A stretch of DNA of 8,614 bases from an uncultured Clostridia bacterium (GCA_946641795.1 CAMPBZ010000043.1:1-8614), one strand, 5' to 3'. Counted from the first letter of the stretch, positions 1 through 7,021 are shown. Numbers and translations are program-made. The notes: generated by a model from the letters alone, not told the origin.

Positions 1-280
1 AGGTCACCGTCAAAATCCAGGGCTGTCCGCCAACAAACCAGGCCGAAAGGATCAGGCCGCCGGCAATGGGAAGGATATGCCCGCCGGCGGCGCAAAGAAG
101 GGCAACGCCCAAGGGGTTCGTTTCAAAAAGGAGCGAGGCTTGTCCAAAGAAAAATCCGGCGCCCAGCCAAAGGAGCTCCCGCATCACGCGCGCCACCACC
201 CGCAGCCGGGCGGCGGCATTTTTTTGTTTCAGCTTTTCGGTCAGGGTTTCGGCATTGGTGGTTCCGGTTTTCCCCTGCAT
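1..280 (-). CDS. Membrane protein N-terminus, SpoIIE-like (partial, runs off left edge)
   Basis: The minus strand is open from an ATG at 280-278 to the window edge (93 codons, no stop). A GGAGGA ribosome binding site sits 7 nt upstream of the ATG (minus strand, about 288-293). The first 35 residues are polar and basic (ETLTEKLKQKNAAARLRVVA), followed by hydrophobic segments at about 36-46, 56-65 and 69-83. The stretch GAGFFFGQASLLFETNPLGV resembles the first transmembrane segment of SpoIIE, the sporulation phosphatase of the division septum, where family members have LGRA..L....PF. Only the membrane part would be visible, so the diagnostic PP2C phosphatase domain lies outside the window. SpoIIE is an inference from this short pattern; another polytopic membrane protein is possible. 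The gene is divergent from hrcA. Confidence 0.5.
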   Translation of the reverse strand, partial: MQGKTGTTNAETLTEKLKQKNAAARLRVVARVMRELLWLGAGFFFGQASLLFETNPLGVALLCAAGGHILPIAGGLILSAWFVGGQPWILTVT

Positions 281-476
281 AAAACATTCCTCCGTTTCAT
301 TCCGAATTTCTACCTTATTTTACAACGGTTTCGCGGGGCTTTCGGTCGAATTCAGGCAAGCAGAAAAAGCGAAAAAGCCGTCGCCGCCGGCCGCTTTTTG
401 GCGATCAACGCGCAAATTGCCGCTTTTTTGGAACAAAGAGGGCACTTTTTTGCAGGGAAGGCGCGGAGCGCGTCGG

Positions 477-504
477 ATTATGCCATACGATTTTTTTGCG
501 GCAA
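477..504 (-). promoter_or_regulatory. Possible sigma-A promoter for the SpoIIE-like gene
   Basis: Read on the minus strand: TTGCCG (504-499), a 16-nt spacer, then CATAAT (482-477) preceded by TGG, which fits an extended TGn -10. It would give a leader of about 190 nt before the ATG at 280. The -35 matches consensus at only four of six positions, so this is a candidate only; a closer -10 (TAAAAT at 322-317) is an alternative. Confidence 0.25.
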
Positions 505-575
505 AATCCTTTTTTCTTCCGAATGAAAGGGGAAAAGGACGGAAAAATGAAAATGAGAGGCAAATCCATCACTTT

Positions 576-584
576 TTAGCACTC
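576..584 (+). promoter_or_regulatory. Orphan CIRCE half-site
   Basis: TTAGCACTC, identical to the left arm of the HrcA operator, lies exactly 96 bp upstream of the left arm of the complete CIRCE. After the usual 9-nt gap, 594-602 reads GTTTACAAT, matching only four of nine positions of the right arm GAGTGCTAA. The degenerate arm contains TACAAT (597-602), a possible -10 without a good -35. It may be a relic of a second CIRCE or an auxiliary HrcA contact; function is inference. Confidence 0.45.
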
Positions 585-599
585 GACCACTATGTTTAC

Positions 600-621
600 A
601 ATTTGTTCACAAATTAATTTG
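600..621. repeat. Overlapping AT-rich palindromes upstream of the hrcA -35
   Basis: 600-615 has 7-bp inverted arms AATTTGT and ACAAATT around a 2-bp centre; 610-621 is a perfect 12-bp palindrome, CAAATTAATTTG. They overlap and occupy roughly -66 to -45 relative to the predicted start of the hrcA transcript. That is where an AT-rich UP element would contact RNA polymerase alpha subunits. They could equally be an operator for an unknown regulator. Confidence 0.35.
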
Positions 622-630
622 CAAAAAGCA

Positions 631-659
631 TTGACAAATGGGGTAAAAAGTGGTAGATT
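631..659 (+). promoter_or_regulatory. Sigma-A promoter of the hrcA-grpE-dnaK-dnaJ-prmA operon
   Basis: A perfect TTGACA -35 (631-636), 17-bp spacer, and TAGATT -10 (654-659) preceded by TGG (651-653), giving an extended TGn -10 that compensates for the 4/6 hexamer. Transcription should start near 666, placing the CIRCE (672-698) immediately downstream of the start. That is the usual geometry for HrcA repression in Firmicutes. Confidence 0.8.
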
Positions 660-671
660 TATATCGTAGAT

Positions 672-698
672 TTAGCACTCAACCGCAAAGAGTGCTAA
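672..698 (+). promoter_or_regulatory. CIRCE operator (HrcA binding site)
   Basis: A perfect match to the CIRCE consensus: TTAGCACTC (672-680), 9-nt spacer (681-689), GAGTGCTAA (690-698). It lies just after the predicted transcription start and ends 10 nt before the hrcA Shine-Dalgarno. Known role: HrcA dimers, kept active by GroEL, bind here and block transcription at normal temperature. In the RNA it forms a 9-bp hairpin near the 5' end, which in Bacillus also affects mRNA stability. Confidence 0.97.
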
Positions 699-708
699 AA
701 ACACAAAA

Positions 709-716
709 AGGAGGTG
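709..716 (+). promoter_or_regulatory. Ribosome binding site deciding the hrcA start
   Basis: AGGAGGTG is a near-perfect Shine-Dalgarno with 6 nt to the ATG at 723. A GTG in the same frame at 714-716 lies inside this Shine-Dalgarno and therefore cannot be the start; 723 is preferred. Confidence 0.85.
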
Positions 717-722
717 CAAATC

Positions 723-1799
723 ATGGCTGGCAAAACGGGCGAATTGAGCGAGCGCAAAAAGCAGATCCTCAAAGCCATTGTCAACGCGCATATTGAGGGC
801 GGCGAACCTGTTGGTTCCAAGTCCATTCTGCAAGCGGCCGGTATGAATTGTTCCTCCGCAACCATCCGCAACGAAATGGCGGAATTGGAGGAAATGGGGT
901 ATTTGGAACAGCCCCACGCCTCCGCCGGTCGCGTTCCCAGCGAGCTGGGATACCGCTTTTATGTGGATTCTTTGATTGAGCATTACGCTATGACCACGCA
1001 GGAGATCGCGCAGATCAATGCGCTCCTGCGCGCCAAAATGGGGGAGCTTGATCAAATCCTTTCCGCCGCGTCGCATCTTGCTTCGGCGCTTACCAACTAT
1101 ACCGGCATTGCCATTCAGCCGCGGAGCGGGTCGGTCACCATTTCCAAGTTCGAGGGCATTTTCCTGGACCCTTCGCATTTCATTCTGGTTGCGGTTTCGT
1201 CCACCGGCACGGTCAAATCCAAGCATATCCATACCGAGTTCGCGTTGGAAGAAGCCACAGTTGAAAAGCTGGCGCAGGTGCTGAACGAAACGCTGGTCCA
1301 CCTCACCGCGGATCGCATCACGCTTCCCATCATTATGGATCTGGAAAGCCGTATGGGCACCGAGAGCAGAATAGTCGGGCCGGTGATCAAGGTGATCTAC
1401 GACCTTTTGAGCGAACTGGATTCCGGCGAGGTGCGCGTTGCGGGCATTGACCAGTTGCTCCAATACCCCGAGTACAGCGATACCCAGCAGTTCCGCGCGC
1501 TTTTGGGAGCGTTGGAAAAGAAGGACGACATCCTGGATCTGGTCTCGGCAAGCGGGAACGAGGGCGACATCAACGTGCTGATCGGCTCGGAGAGCAGTGT
1601 AAAGGTAATGAACAATTCGGCGCTGGTTTTCAAACCCATTGTTAAAAACGGGCAAACGCTCGGCGCCATCGGCGTACTCGGCCCGCGGCGTATGGACTAC
1701 GCAAGGGTGCTTGCAACGCTGGAAGGATTGAGCGGCAATATTGAAAACCTGATCCAAACAAATCAGCAAATCAAGGACGGAGGAACAAACGATGGATGA
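723..1799 (+). CDS. hrcA: Heat-inducible transcription repressor HrcA
   Basis: 358 aa, close to the family's usual 340-350. HrcA is the dimeric repressor that binds CIRCE and loses activity when GroEL is titrated by unfolded protein. Visible features: an N-terminal winged helix-turn-helix at about residues 5-82, including the conserved VGSKSI, SATIRNEMAELEEMGYL and HASAGRVPSELGYRFYVD stretches, and a C-terminal GAF-like region ending in the family motif IGVLGPRRMDYARV near residues 316-330. The start at 723 was chosen because AGGAGGTG lies 6 nt upstream. It is the first gene of the operon behind a perfect CIRCE, so it represses itself and the chaperones. Its TGA overlaps the grpE start by 8 bp, which suggests translational coupling. 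No truncation or frameshift is seen. Confidence 0.97.
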   Translation: MAGKTGELSERKKQILKAIVNAHIEGGEPVGSKSILQAAGMNCSSATIRNEMAELEEMGYLEQPHASAGRVPSELGYRFYVDSLIEHYAMTTQEIAQINALLRAKMGELDQILSAASHLASALTNYTGIAIQPRSGSVTISKFEGIFLDPSHFILVAVSSTGTVKSKHIHTEFALEEATVEKLAQVLNETLVHLTADRITLPIIMDLESRMGTESRIVGPVIKVIYDLLSELDSGEVRVAGIDQLLQYPEYSDTQQFRALLGALEKKDDILDLVSASGNEGDINVLIGSESSVKVMNNSALVFKPIVKNGQTLGAIGVLGPRRMDYARVLATLEGLSGNIENLIQTNQQIKDGGTNDG

Positions 1800-2319
1800 A
1801 ACTAAACAAACGTCCGGACAGGAAGAAACCCCTGCCGGCGAAAAGAAAAAGACTTCCAAAAAGCCGGAAACCGAGATCCGCGAGCTGAAAAAGCAGGTGG
1901 AAGCGGCAAAAAAAGAGGCGGCCGAAGCCACCGAGAAATATTTGCGCATGATGGCGGAATATGATAATTTCCGCAAGCGTAGCGCAAAGGAAAAAGAGGG
2001 CATTTATGCCGACGCATACGCCGATTGTATCGGAAACATTCTTCCCATTCTGGATAACCTTTCGCGCGCCGCGGGGTCCGAGAACTACGAGGCGGTCAAA
2101 AAAGGTCTGGAAATGACGAGCAAAGCCTTTGAGGACGCGCTTGCCAAAATGGGAATTACCGAAATTGAAACGAAAGTATTCGATCCCAACCTGCACAACG
2201 CCGTTATGCACATAGAAGACGACGCCTATGGTGAAGGGGAGATCGTTGAGGTATTCCAAAAGGGATACCGCAAAGGCGATAAGATCATTCGGTACGCAAT
2301 GGTCAAGGTCGCCAACTGA
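1792..2319 (+). CDS. grpE: Nucleotide exchange factor GrpE (Hsp70 cofactor)
   Basis: 175 aa. GrpE is a cytosolic dimer that releases ADP from DnaK, resetting the chaperone cycle, and acts as a thermosensor. The first 25 residues are a polar, Lys/Glu-rich tail. Residues about 26-68 form the long coiled-coil helix ([33 protein letters not shown], split here only in description) ending in the conserved AEYDNFRKR. Residues 80-115 hold the four-helix-bundle region (LPILDNL). The C-terminal beta-wing carries the signature [11 protein letters not shown]...[19 protein letters not shown] at about 130-167. The start at 1792 has GGAGGA 7 nt upstream and lies inside the end of hrcA. The gap to dnaK is 38 bp with no terminator, so co-transcription is expected. 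Confidence 0.97.
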   Translation: MDETKQTSGQEETPAGEKKKTSKKPETEIRELKKQVEAAKKEAAEATEKYLRMMAEYDNFRKRSAKEKEGIYADAYADCIGNILPILDNLSRAAGSENYEAVKKGLEMTSKAFEDALAKMGITEIETKVFDPNLHNAVMHIEDDAYGEGEIVEVFQKGYRKGDKIIRYAMVKVAN

Positions 2320-2357
2320 TAAAATTTGAAAAATCTATCGAAAAGAGGTATTTTATT

Positions 2358-4193
2358 ATGGGAAAGATTATTGGTATTGACTTGGGTACTACAAACTCCT
2401 GCGTAGCCGTTTACGAAGGCTCGGAGCCGATCGTAATTCCAAACCCCGAAGGCGCAAGAACCACTCCTTCGGTGGTGGCGTTCTCCAAAACCGGCGAGCG
2501 TATGGTCGGCCAGGTTGCAAAAAGACAGGCGATCACCAACCCCGATCGCACCATTATTTCCATCAAGCGCGAAATGGGCACTGCCAACAAGCGCACCGTG
2601 GACGGAAAGTCCTACACCCCGCAGGAAATTTCGGCTATGATCCTGCAAAAGCTGAAAGCCGATGCCGAGGCATATCTCGGTACCACCGTTTCGCAGGCGG
2701 TCATCACCGTTCCGGCATATTTCTCGGACGCACAGCGCCAGGCCACCAAGGATGCCGGCAAGATCGCCGGTCTGGAAGTCCTGCGTATCATCAACGAGCC
2801 CACCGCGGCGGCGCTTGCCTACGGTATGGATAAGGAAGCCAGCCAAAAGATTATGGTCTTTGACCTTGGCGGCGGTACCTTCGACGTTTCGCTGCTGGAA
2901 ATTTCGGACGGCGTGTTTGAGGTTCTTGCCACAAACGGCGATACCCGCTTGGGCGGCGACGATTTCGACCAGCGCGTGATCAACTGGATGGCCGACAAAT
3001 TCCAGCAGGAAAACGGCATTGACCTGCGCAAAGACAAGATGGTTCTGCAAAGACTGCGCGACGCCGCCGAAAAGGCGAAGATCGAGCTTTCCGGTATGAC
3101 CAGCACTTCCATCAACCTTCCGTTCATTACGGCAACGGCCGAGGGTCCGCTCCACTTTGAGGCAACCCTGACCCGCGCCGAGTTTGACCGCATTACGGCC
3201 GATCTGGTCGAGCGCACAATGGTTCCTACCAAAAAGGCGCTTGCCGACGCAGGCCTTTCGGTCGGACAGATCGATAAAGTCCTTCTGGTCGGCGGTTCTA
3301 CCCGTATTCCCGCCGTGCAGGAAGCCGTAAAGAAGTTCATCGGCAAAGAGCCGTTCAAGGGCATCAACCCGGATGAATGCGTTGCCATCGGCGCGGCCAT
3401 TCAGGGCGGCGTTCTGGGCGGCGAGGTTAAGGATCTGCTGCTTTTGGATGTTACGCCGCTTTCTTTGGGCATCGAAACGCTGGGCGGCGTTTTCACCCGC
3501 ATCATTGACCGCAACACCACCATCCCGGTCAAAAAGAGCCAGGTGTTCTCCACCGCGGCCGACGGTCAGACCTCGGTTGAGATCCACGTTCTGCAAGGCG
3601 AACGCGAAATGGTCGCCAACAACACCACGCTGGGCAAATTCCATCTGGACGGCATTACCCCCGCGCCTCGCGGCGTTCCGCAAATCGAAGTGACCTTCGA
3701 TATTGACGCAAACGGCATCGTCAACGTAACGGCAATGGATAAGGGCACCGGCAAGGAACAGCACATTACCATCACATCCTCTACCAATATGAGCAAAGAG
3801 GACATCGAGCGCGCCGTAAAGGACGCCGAAAAATTTGCCGAGGAAGATAAAAAGGCAAAGGAAGCGGTCGAGACCCGCAACCGCGCCGAAAGCGTGATCT
3901 TCCAAAGCGAAAAGACGCTTACCGAGCTTGGCGACAAAGTGGACCCTGCCGACGCGCAGGAGGTTCGCACGGCCATTGAAAAGCTGCGCGAAACGCTCAA
4001 AGGCAGCGACGTTGAGGCTATTAAAGCCGACACCGAGGCTGTGGAAAAATCCTTCTACAAAATCTCCGAAAAACTCTATGCACAGCAGCAAGGTCAGCCG
4101 AACGGCGACCCGAATGCCGACCCGAACGGCGGCACCGACGGTCAGAACGGCACCTACTACAACGCAAACTACGAGGATCATTCGGATAAATAA
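2358..4193 (+). CDS. dnaK: Molecular chaperone DnaK (Hsp70)
   Basis: 611 aa, the normal Firmicutes length. This is the ATP-driven cytosolic Hsp70 that binds exposed hydrophobic segments of client proteins, working with DnaJ and GrpE. ATPase domain, residues 1-357: phosphate-binding loop IDLGTTNS (7-14), VITVPAYF (116-123), [11 protein letters not shown] (147-157), [12 protein letters not shown] (169-180), VGGSTRIP (311-318). The interdomain linker is [13 protein letters not shown] (359-371); the substrate-binding sandwich follows to about 480, then the helical lid. The region after IKREMGT (69-75) lacks the insert present in E. coli DnaK, a Gram-positive trait. The C-terminal tail (about 577-611) is rich in Gly, Asn, Asp and Pro and ends near [11 protein letters not shown], comparable to the acidic tail of other DnaK proteins. 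The Shine-Dalgarno is modest (AGAGG, 9 nt from ATG). A hairpin with T-run follows before dnaJ. Confidence 0.99.
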   Translation: MGKIIGIDLGTTNSCVAVYEGSEPIVIPNPEGARTTPSVVAFSKTGERMVGQVAKRQAITNPDRTIISIKREMGTANKRTVDGKSYTPQEISAMILQKLKADAEAYLGTTVSQAVITVPAYFSDAQRQATKDAGKIAGLEVLRIINEPTAAALAYGMDKEASQKIMVFDLGGGTFDVSLLEISDGVFEVLATNGDTRLGGDDFDQRVINWMADKFQQENGIDLRKDKMVLQRLRDAAEKAKIELSGMTSTSINLPFITATAEGPLHFEATLTRAEFDRITADLVERTMVPTKKALADAGLSVGQIDKVLLVGGSTRIPAVQEAVKKFIGKEPFKGINPDECVAIGAAIQGGVLGGEVKDLLLLDVTPLSLGIETLGGVFTRIIDRNTTIPVKKSQVFSTAADGQTSVEIHVLQGEREMVANNTTLGKFHLDGITPAPRGVPQIEVTFDIDANGIVNVTAMDKGTGKEQHITITSSTNMSKEDIERAVKDAEKFAEEDKKAKEAVETRNRAESVIFQSEKTLTELGDKVDPADAQEVRTAIEKLRETLKGSDVEAIKADTEAVEKSFYKISEKLYAQQQGQPNGDPNADPNGGTDGQNGTYYNANYEDHSDK

Positions 4194-4203
4194 GAAAAAT
4201 TTT

Positions 4204-4250
4204 GCGTGGGCGGTTGCAAAATTTGCAGCCGTCCACGCCAAGCGTTTTTT
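4204..4250 (+). terminator. Hairpin with T-run between dnaK and dnaJ (attenuator or RNA-processing site)
   Basis: Arms GCGTGGGCGGTTGC (4204-4217) and GCAGCCGTCCACGC (4225-4238) pair over all 14 positions in RNA (12 Watson-Crick, 2 G-U wobbles) around a 7-nt loop. A run of six T (4245-4250) follows, but 6 nt after the stem rather than immediately, so termination is probably partial. It ends 36 nt before the dnaJ ATG. The likely effect is lower dnaJ and prmA expression relative to dnaK, or stabilisation of the 3' end of an hrcA-grpE-dnaK transcript. Confidence 0.65.
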
Positions 4251-4286
4251 CAGAGCGGAAAACAATTGAGTTAATTGAGGAACAAA

Positions 4287-5435
4287 ATGGCGGAAAAAAG
4301 AGATTATTACGAGGTGCTCGGCGTAGACAAATCGGCCGATGCCTCTACCATTAAACGGGCGTACTACAAGCTTGCAAAACAATACCATCCCGACGCCAAC
4401 CCCGGCGATAAGGTCGCCGAGGAGAAGTTCAAAGAGGTCAACGAAGCCTACGAGGTGCTTTCGGATGCCGATAAGCGCGCAAAATACGACCAATACGGCC
4501 ACGCCGCGTTCGATCCCGCTATGGGCGGTGGTGGAGAAGGCGGTGGCTTTGGCGGCTTCGGCGGTTTTGGAGATTTCGGCGACCTGGGCGATATTCTGGG
4601 CGGAATGTTCGGCGGCGCGTTCGGCGGCGGCCGGAGAAGAAACGGTCCCCAGCAGGGCGAGGACATCGGCGTCAACATCAGCATTTCGTTTGAGGAAGCC
4701 GCCTTCGGCGTCAAAAAGGATATTACTTACAACCGCATTTGCCGTTGCCCGGATTGCCGCGGGAGCGGCGCCGCGCCCGGAACGCAGGCCGAGACTTGTT
4801 CGGTTTGCCACGGCGCGGGGCAGGTCAAACGCGTACAGCGTATGGGGGGAATGGCCTTTCAAAGCACCGCCCCGTGCGAAGCCTGCCGCGGAACGGGAAA
4901 GATCATCAAAACGCCCTGCCAGAAATGCCGCGGAAGCGGTATGATCCGCGAGAACAAAAAGCTCACCGTTTCCATTCCCGCGGGTATTGATAACGGCGAG
5001 CGGATCGCTTTGCGCGGCCAGGGGTGCGACGGAAAGAACGGCGGCCCGACGGGAGATTTGATCATTGGCGTTTCGGTCAAGCCGCACGCGGTGTTTGAGC
5101 GCCGCGGGGTCACCCTGACCTGTGACGTTCCCTTAACGGTTGCCGAGGCAACGCTGGGAGCCGAAATTGAAGTTCCTACGCTGGAAGGAAACGTGAAATA
5201 CACCATTCCCGAGGGAACCCAGACCGGCACCACCTTTACCCTGCGCGGCAAGGGCATTCCGTATATCAACAATTCGAGCCGCCGCGGCGATCTGGTCTTC
5301 CGCGTGAACGTGGAGATCCCCAAAGGGCTTAATGAAAAGCAAAAAGCGGCAATGAAAGCCTTTGCCGAAAGTTGCGGCGAGACCAATTACACCAAGCACA
5401 AAGCCTTTTTCAAAAAAATCTTCGGGCAGAAGTGA
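4287..5435 (+). CDS. dnaJ: Co-chaperone DnaJ (type I Hsp40)
   Basis: 382 aa, full-length type I Hsp40. It delivers substrates to DnaK and stimulates its ATPase. J domain at residues 4-70 with the essential HPD at 34-36. A Gly/Phe-rich linker spans about 78-116. The zinc-binding region has four CxxCxGxG repeats with cysteine pairs 154/157, 171/174, 197/200 and 211/214, plus an extra Cys at 152. The C-terminal substrate-binding and dimerisation domains run from about 220 to 382. The ATG at 4287 has GAGG 6 nt upstream and begins the conserved [13 protein letters not shown]; an in-frame TTG 12 nt earlier would overlap the Shine-Dalgarno and is rejected. A 93-bp gap with a strong hairpin separates it from dnaK; prmA starts 10 bp after its stop. 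Confidence 0.98.
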   Translation: MAEKRDYYEVLGVDKSADASTIKRAYYKLAKQYHPDANPGDKVAEEKFKEVNEAYEVLSDADKRAKYDQYGHAAFDPAMGGGGEGGGFGGFGGFGDFGDLGDILGGMFGGAFGGGRRRNGPQQGEDIGVNISISFEEAAFGVKKDITYNRICRCPDCRGSGAAPGTQAETCSVCHGAGQVKRVQRMGGMAFQSTAPCEACRGTGKIIKTPCQKCRGSGMIRENKKLTVSIPAGIDNGERIALRGQGCDGKNGGPTGDLIIGVSVKPHAVFERRGVTLTCDVPLTVAEATLGAEIEVPTLEGNVKYTIPEGTQTGTTFTLRGKGIPYINNSSRRGDLVFRVNVEIPKGLNEKQKAAMKAFAESCGETNYTKHKAFFKKIFGQK

Positions 5436-5445
5436 GGAACCCCCA

Positions 5446-6396
5446 ATGGACAAGGATTATCTTTGCGGCGATTACGGCACGGTCACCGACTGGACGCAAA
5501 TTCGCGTTACCGTTCCGCTTGCCGAGCTTGACCGCCTGACGGCAATAATGAGTATGGTTTCCAACAACCTGCAAATCGAGGATTACAGCGATATTGACCT
5601 GAAAACCTGCTACGGCGATCTGATCGACGAGAGCATTCTCAACGCGGATAAAACCATTGCTTCGGTTTCGGTCTATCTGCCGGCGGAGCGGAGTGTTTCC
5701 GAGTGTATGGCGTTTTTGCGCGAGCGCTTTGCCACCGAGGGGCTGAACCCCGTAAAGGTGGAGGCGGTCGGCGTTAAGGAAGAGGATTGGGCCAACGCCT
5801 GGAAGGCGTATTACAAACCCTTGCGCGTGGGCAAACGGCTGGTCATCGTTCCCGCGTGGGAGACCTATCAGCCAAAGAAGGACGACCTGATCGTCCGTAT
5901 GGACCCCGGTATGGCCTTTGGCACCGGAACGCACGAGACCACGCGGCTGATCATCAAGCTTCTGGAAACCTATACCAAGCCCGGCTGCCGGATGCTGGAT
6001 GTGGGAACGGGAAGCGGCATTTTGGCCATTTGCGCCTCCAAGCTGGGCGCGGGCGAGTGCTTTGCCTACGACATTGACCCCATGGCGGTGCGCGTTGCCA
6101 CCGAAAACGTAAAGGAAAGCGGGCTTACCAACATTCATTGCGCGCAGTCCGATTTGCTGCGCGACGTGCAGAAACAGCCCTACGATCTGATTTGCGCCAA
6201 CCTGGTGGCCGACATCATCCTGCGGATGATCCCCGATCTTGCCCCGCTGATGGGGGAGCAAACGGTACTGCTTGCTTCGGGCATTATCAACGAGCGGGCC
6301 GACGAGGTCAAATCCTGCTTTGAAACATACGGCTACCGCATCATCGACCAGCCAACCGAGAACGGCTGGTGTGCCCTTGCCGTTCAAAAAGCATAA
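5446..6396 (+). CDS. prmA: Ribosomal protein L11 methyltransferase PrmA
   Basis: 316 aa, the usual family length. PrmA uses S-adenosylmethionine to trimethylate ribosomal protein L11 at several amino groups. The N-terminal L11-recognition domain spans about 15-110; the conserved EEDWANAWKAYYKP (112-125) follows. The catalytic Rossmann-like domain carries DPGMAFGTGTHETT (153-166), the SAM-binding motif I MLDVGTGSGILAI (183-195), an acidic YDIDP (208-212) and NLVADII (252-258), the equivalent of the family's active-site Asn motif. The ATG at 5446 has TGAGGA overlapping the dnaJ stop, 8 nt upstream; an in-frame start at 5362 would lie deep inside dnaJ and adds an unrelated 28-residue extension. 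Its place behind dnaJ in a CIRCE-controlled operon matches Bacillus and many Clostridia, but the rsmE-type gene often found next is absent: a terminator follows at once. Confidence 0.96.
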   Translation: MDKDYLCGDYGTVTDWTQIRVTVPLAELDRLTAIMSMVSNNLQIEDYSDIDLKTCYGDLIDESILNADKTIASVSVYLPAERSVSECMAFLRERFATEGLNPVKVEAVGVKEEDWANAWKAYYKPLRVGKRLVIVPAWETYQPKKDDLIVRMDPGMAFGTGTHETTRLIIKLLETYTKPGCRMLDVGTGSGILAICASKLGAGECFAYDIDPMAVRVATENVKESGLTNIHCAQSDLLRDVQKQPYDLICANLVADIILRMIPDLAPLMGEQTVLLASGIINERADEVKSCFETYGYRIIDQPTENGWCALAVQKA

Positions 6397-6426
6397 AAAA
6401 AGCGCCGGAAGCCCGGCGCCTTTTTT
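6395..6426. terminator. Bidirectional intrinsic terminator between convergent operons
   Basis: Stem GCGCCGG (6402-6408) with CCGGCGC (6413-6419), loop AAGC. An A-run (6395-6401) lies on the left and a T-run (6421-6426) on the right, so it works in both directions. It ends the heat-shock operon on the plus strand, overlapping the prmA stop codon, and the membrane-protein gene on the minus strand, overlapping its stop at 6427-6425. Confidence 0.92.
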
Positions 6427-6943
6427 ATTGTTGTTCCTGCTTTTTTGCTCTTTTGCGTTGCACAAGCTCTTCCAGGAAGGGGAAGAGGATCTCCAAAATC
6501 AGCTCCACGCCCAAAATGATCAGGTGGATCTTTGCGTGGTGTTCTCCGGGGGTCAAAACCAGCGTAACGGACAAAACCGTTACAACGACCGATTCCAGAA
6601 CGTTCAACGCGGCAACCACCGACGTTTTGATATGGGAAAGCGCGTGCGAGAGCTCTCTGCCTTCGCGAATGATCGACCAAACGCCCCAAATCACGCAAAT
6701 TTTTTCAATTTCGCTGTGCGCAAGGAAAAGCAGAATGGCAAGCGTAATCTGGATCAGCGATCCTGCAATATCGGCATATTTCCGCCGCGCAATCTGAAAG
6801 CCGAGTTCTTCCAGCGCATACGCAAGGACTACGCCGCCCACCAAAAAGGCAACGTAGGGCATCAGCTTTTCGTAAAGGAAGAAAATCAAAATTCCGGCAG
6901 TGATGTAAAGAGCGGCTTTTGTAATTTTCAAAGCTTTCGGCAT
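6425..6943 (-). CDS. Small polytopic membrane protein, DUF308/HdeD-like
   Basis: 172 aa, no recognised enzyme motif. Six predicted membrane segments at about residues 7-24, 28-45, 57-76, 81-97, 107-131 and 137-157 are arranged as three helix pairs. Each pair has a similar layout: first helix, short polar or Pro turn, then a helix with a Gly near its start (VGGVV, IWGVW, ILGVE). Three helix pairs is the architecture of the DUF308/HdeD family of membrane proteins of unknown or acid-stress role, so that family is my best guess. There is no signal peptide; the C-terminus is short and basic (QRKRAKKQEQQ). AGGAG lies 9 nt before the ATG. It sits 78 bp downstream of rpsR behind a strong hairpin, so it may be expressed by read-through or separately. 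Function unknown. Confidence 0.8.
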   Translation of the reverse strand: MPKALKITKAALYITAGILIFFLYEKLMPYVAFLVGGVVLAYALEELGFQIARRKYADIAGSLIQITLAILLFLAHSEIEKICVIWGVWSIIREGRELSHALSHIKTSVVAALNVLESVVVTVLSVTLVLTPGEHHAKIHLIILGVELILEILFPFLEELVQRKRAKKQEQQ

Positions 6944-6975
6944 TGCTTTTTTCTCCTGTTCTCAAATTTGAAAGA

Positions 6976-7012
6976 TCGCCCCATAGAACGCGGGGAGCGT
7001 TTTATGGGGCGA
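6976..7012 (-). terminator. Long hairpin between rpsR and the membrane-protein gene
   Basis: Arms TCGCCCCATAGAACGC (6976-6991) and GCGTTTTATGGGGCGA (6997-7012) pair over 16 positions around a 5-nt GGGGA loop as written. In minus-strand RNA one position becomes an A-C mismatch, whereas in plus-strand RNA it is a G-U wobble. On the minus strand only short T-runs follow (ATCTTTCAAATTT), so it is probably a weak terminator or attenuator at the end of rpsF-ssb-rpsR, or a 3'-end protecting structure. Confidence 0.55.
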
Positions 7013-7021
7013 ATGCTTTTA

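Larger units (their letters stand above)
281..630. other. Divergent intergenic region between the SpoIIE-like gene and the hrcA promoter
   Basis: I see no convincing gene in this stretch. Plus-strand reading frames across it lack ribosome binding sites and known motifs, and they run antisense into the SpoIIE-like gene. It holds a possible minus-strand promoter (477-504), a weaker alternative -10 (TAAAAT, minus strand, 317-322) with a GGTCGAA sequence close upstream (344-350), a CIRCE half-site (576-584) and AT-rich palindromes (600-621). An imperfect stem of AAAAAGC and GCTTTTT arms (372-399) has a poorly matched interior and is not convincing as a terminator. Confidence 0.6.

Noticed and set aside
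372..399. A possible terminator with AAAAAGC and GCTTTTT arms.
   Set aside because: The interior does not pair well next to the arms, and there is no gene end nearby to terminate.
547..579. A 10-codon leader-like frame (MKMRGKSITF) preceded by AAGGAC, ending in the CIRCE half-site.
   Set aside because: It lies upstream of the predicted hrcA promoter, so would not be on that transcript; it is too short to support without conservation.
66..617. A 183-codon plus-strand frame in the left region.
   Set aside because: It is antisense to the SpoIIE-like gene, its translation is low-complexity and basic, and it lacks a Shine-Dalgarno.
672..2003. A 443-codon minus-strand frame covering hrcA and the CIRCE.
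   Set aside because: It is a shadow of hrcA and grpE, with low-complexity translation; the plus-strand products are certain.
4275..4286. TTG start for dnaJ four codons upstream of the ATG.
   Set aside because: It would overlap the GAGG Shine-Dalgarno that correctly places the ATG at 4287, and the family begins [13 protein letters not shown].
2226..5087. A 953-codon open frame on the minus strand, opposite dnaK and most of dnaJ.
   Set aside because: It is antisense to unmistakable dnaK and dnaJ, has no family resemblance or ribosome binding site that I can see, and such mirror frames are a known artefact of codon bias opposite dnaK.
5410..6465. A 351-codon minus-strand frame opposite prmA.
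   Set aside because: It runs through the bidirectional terminator and is antisense to a clear PrmA; no motif supports it.
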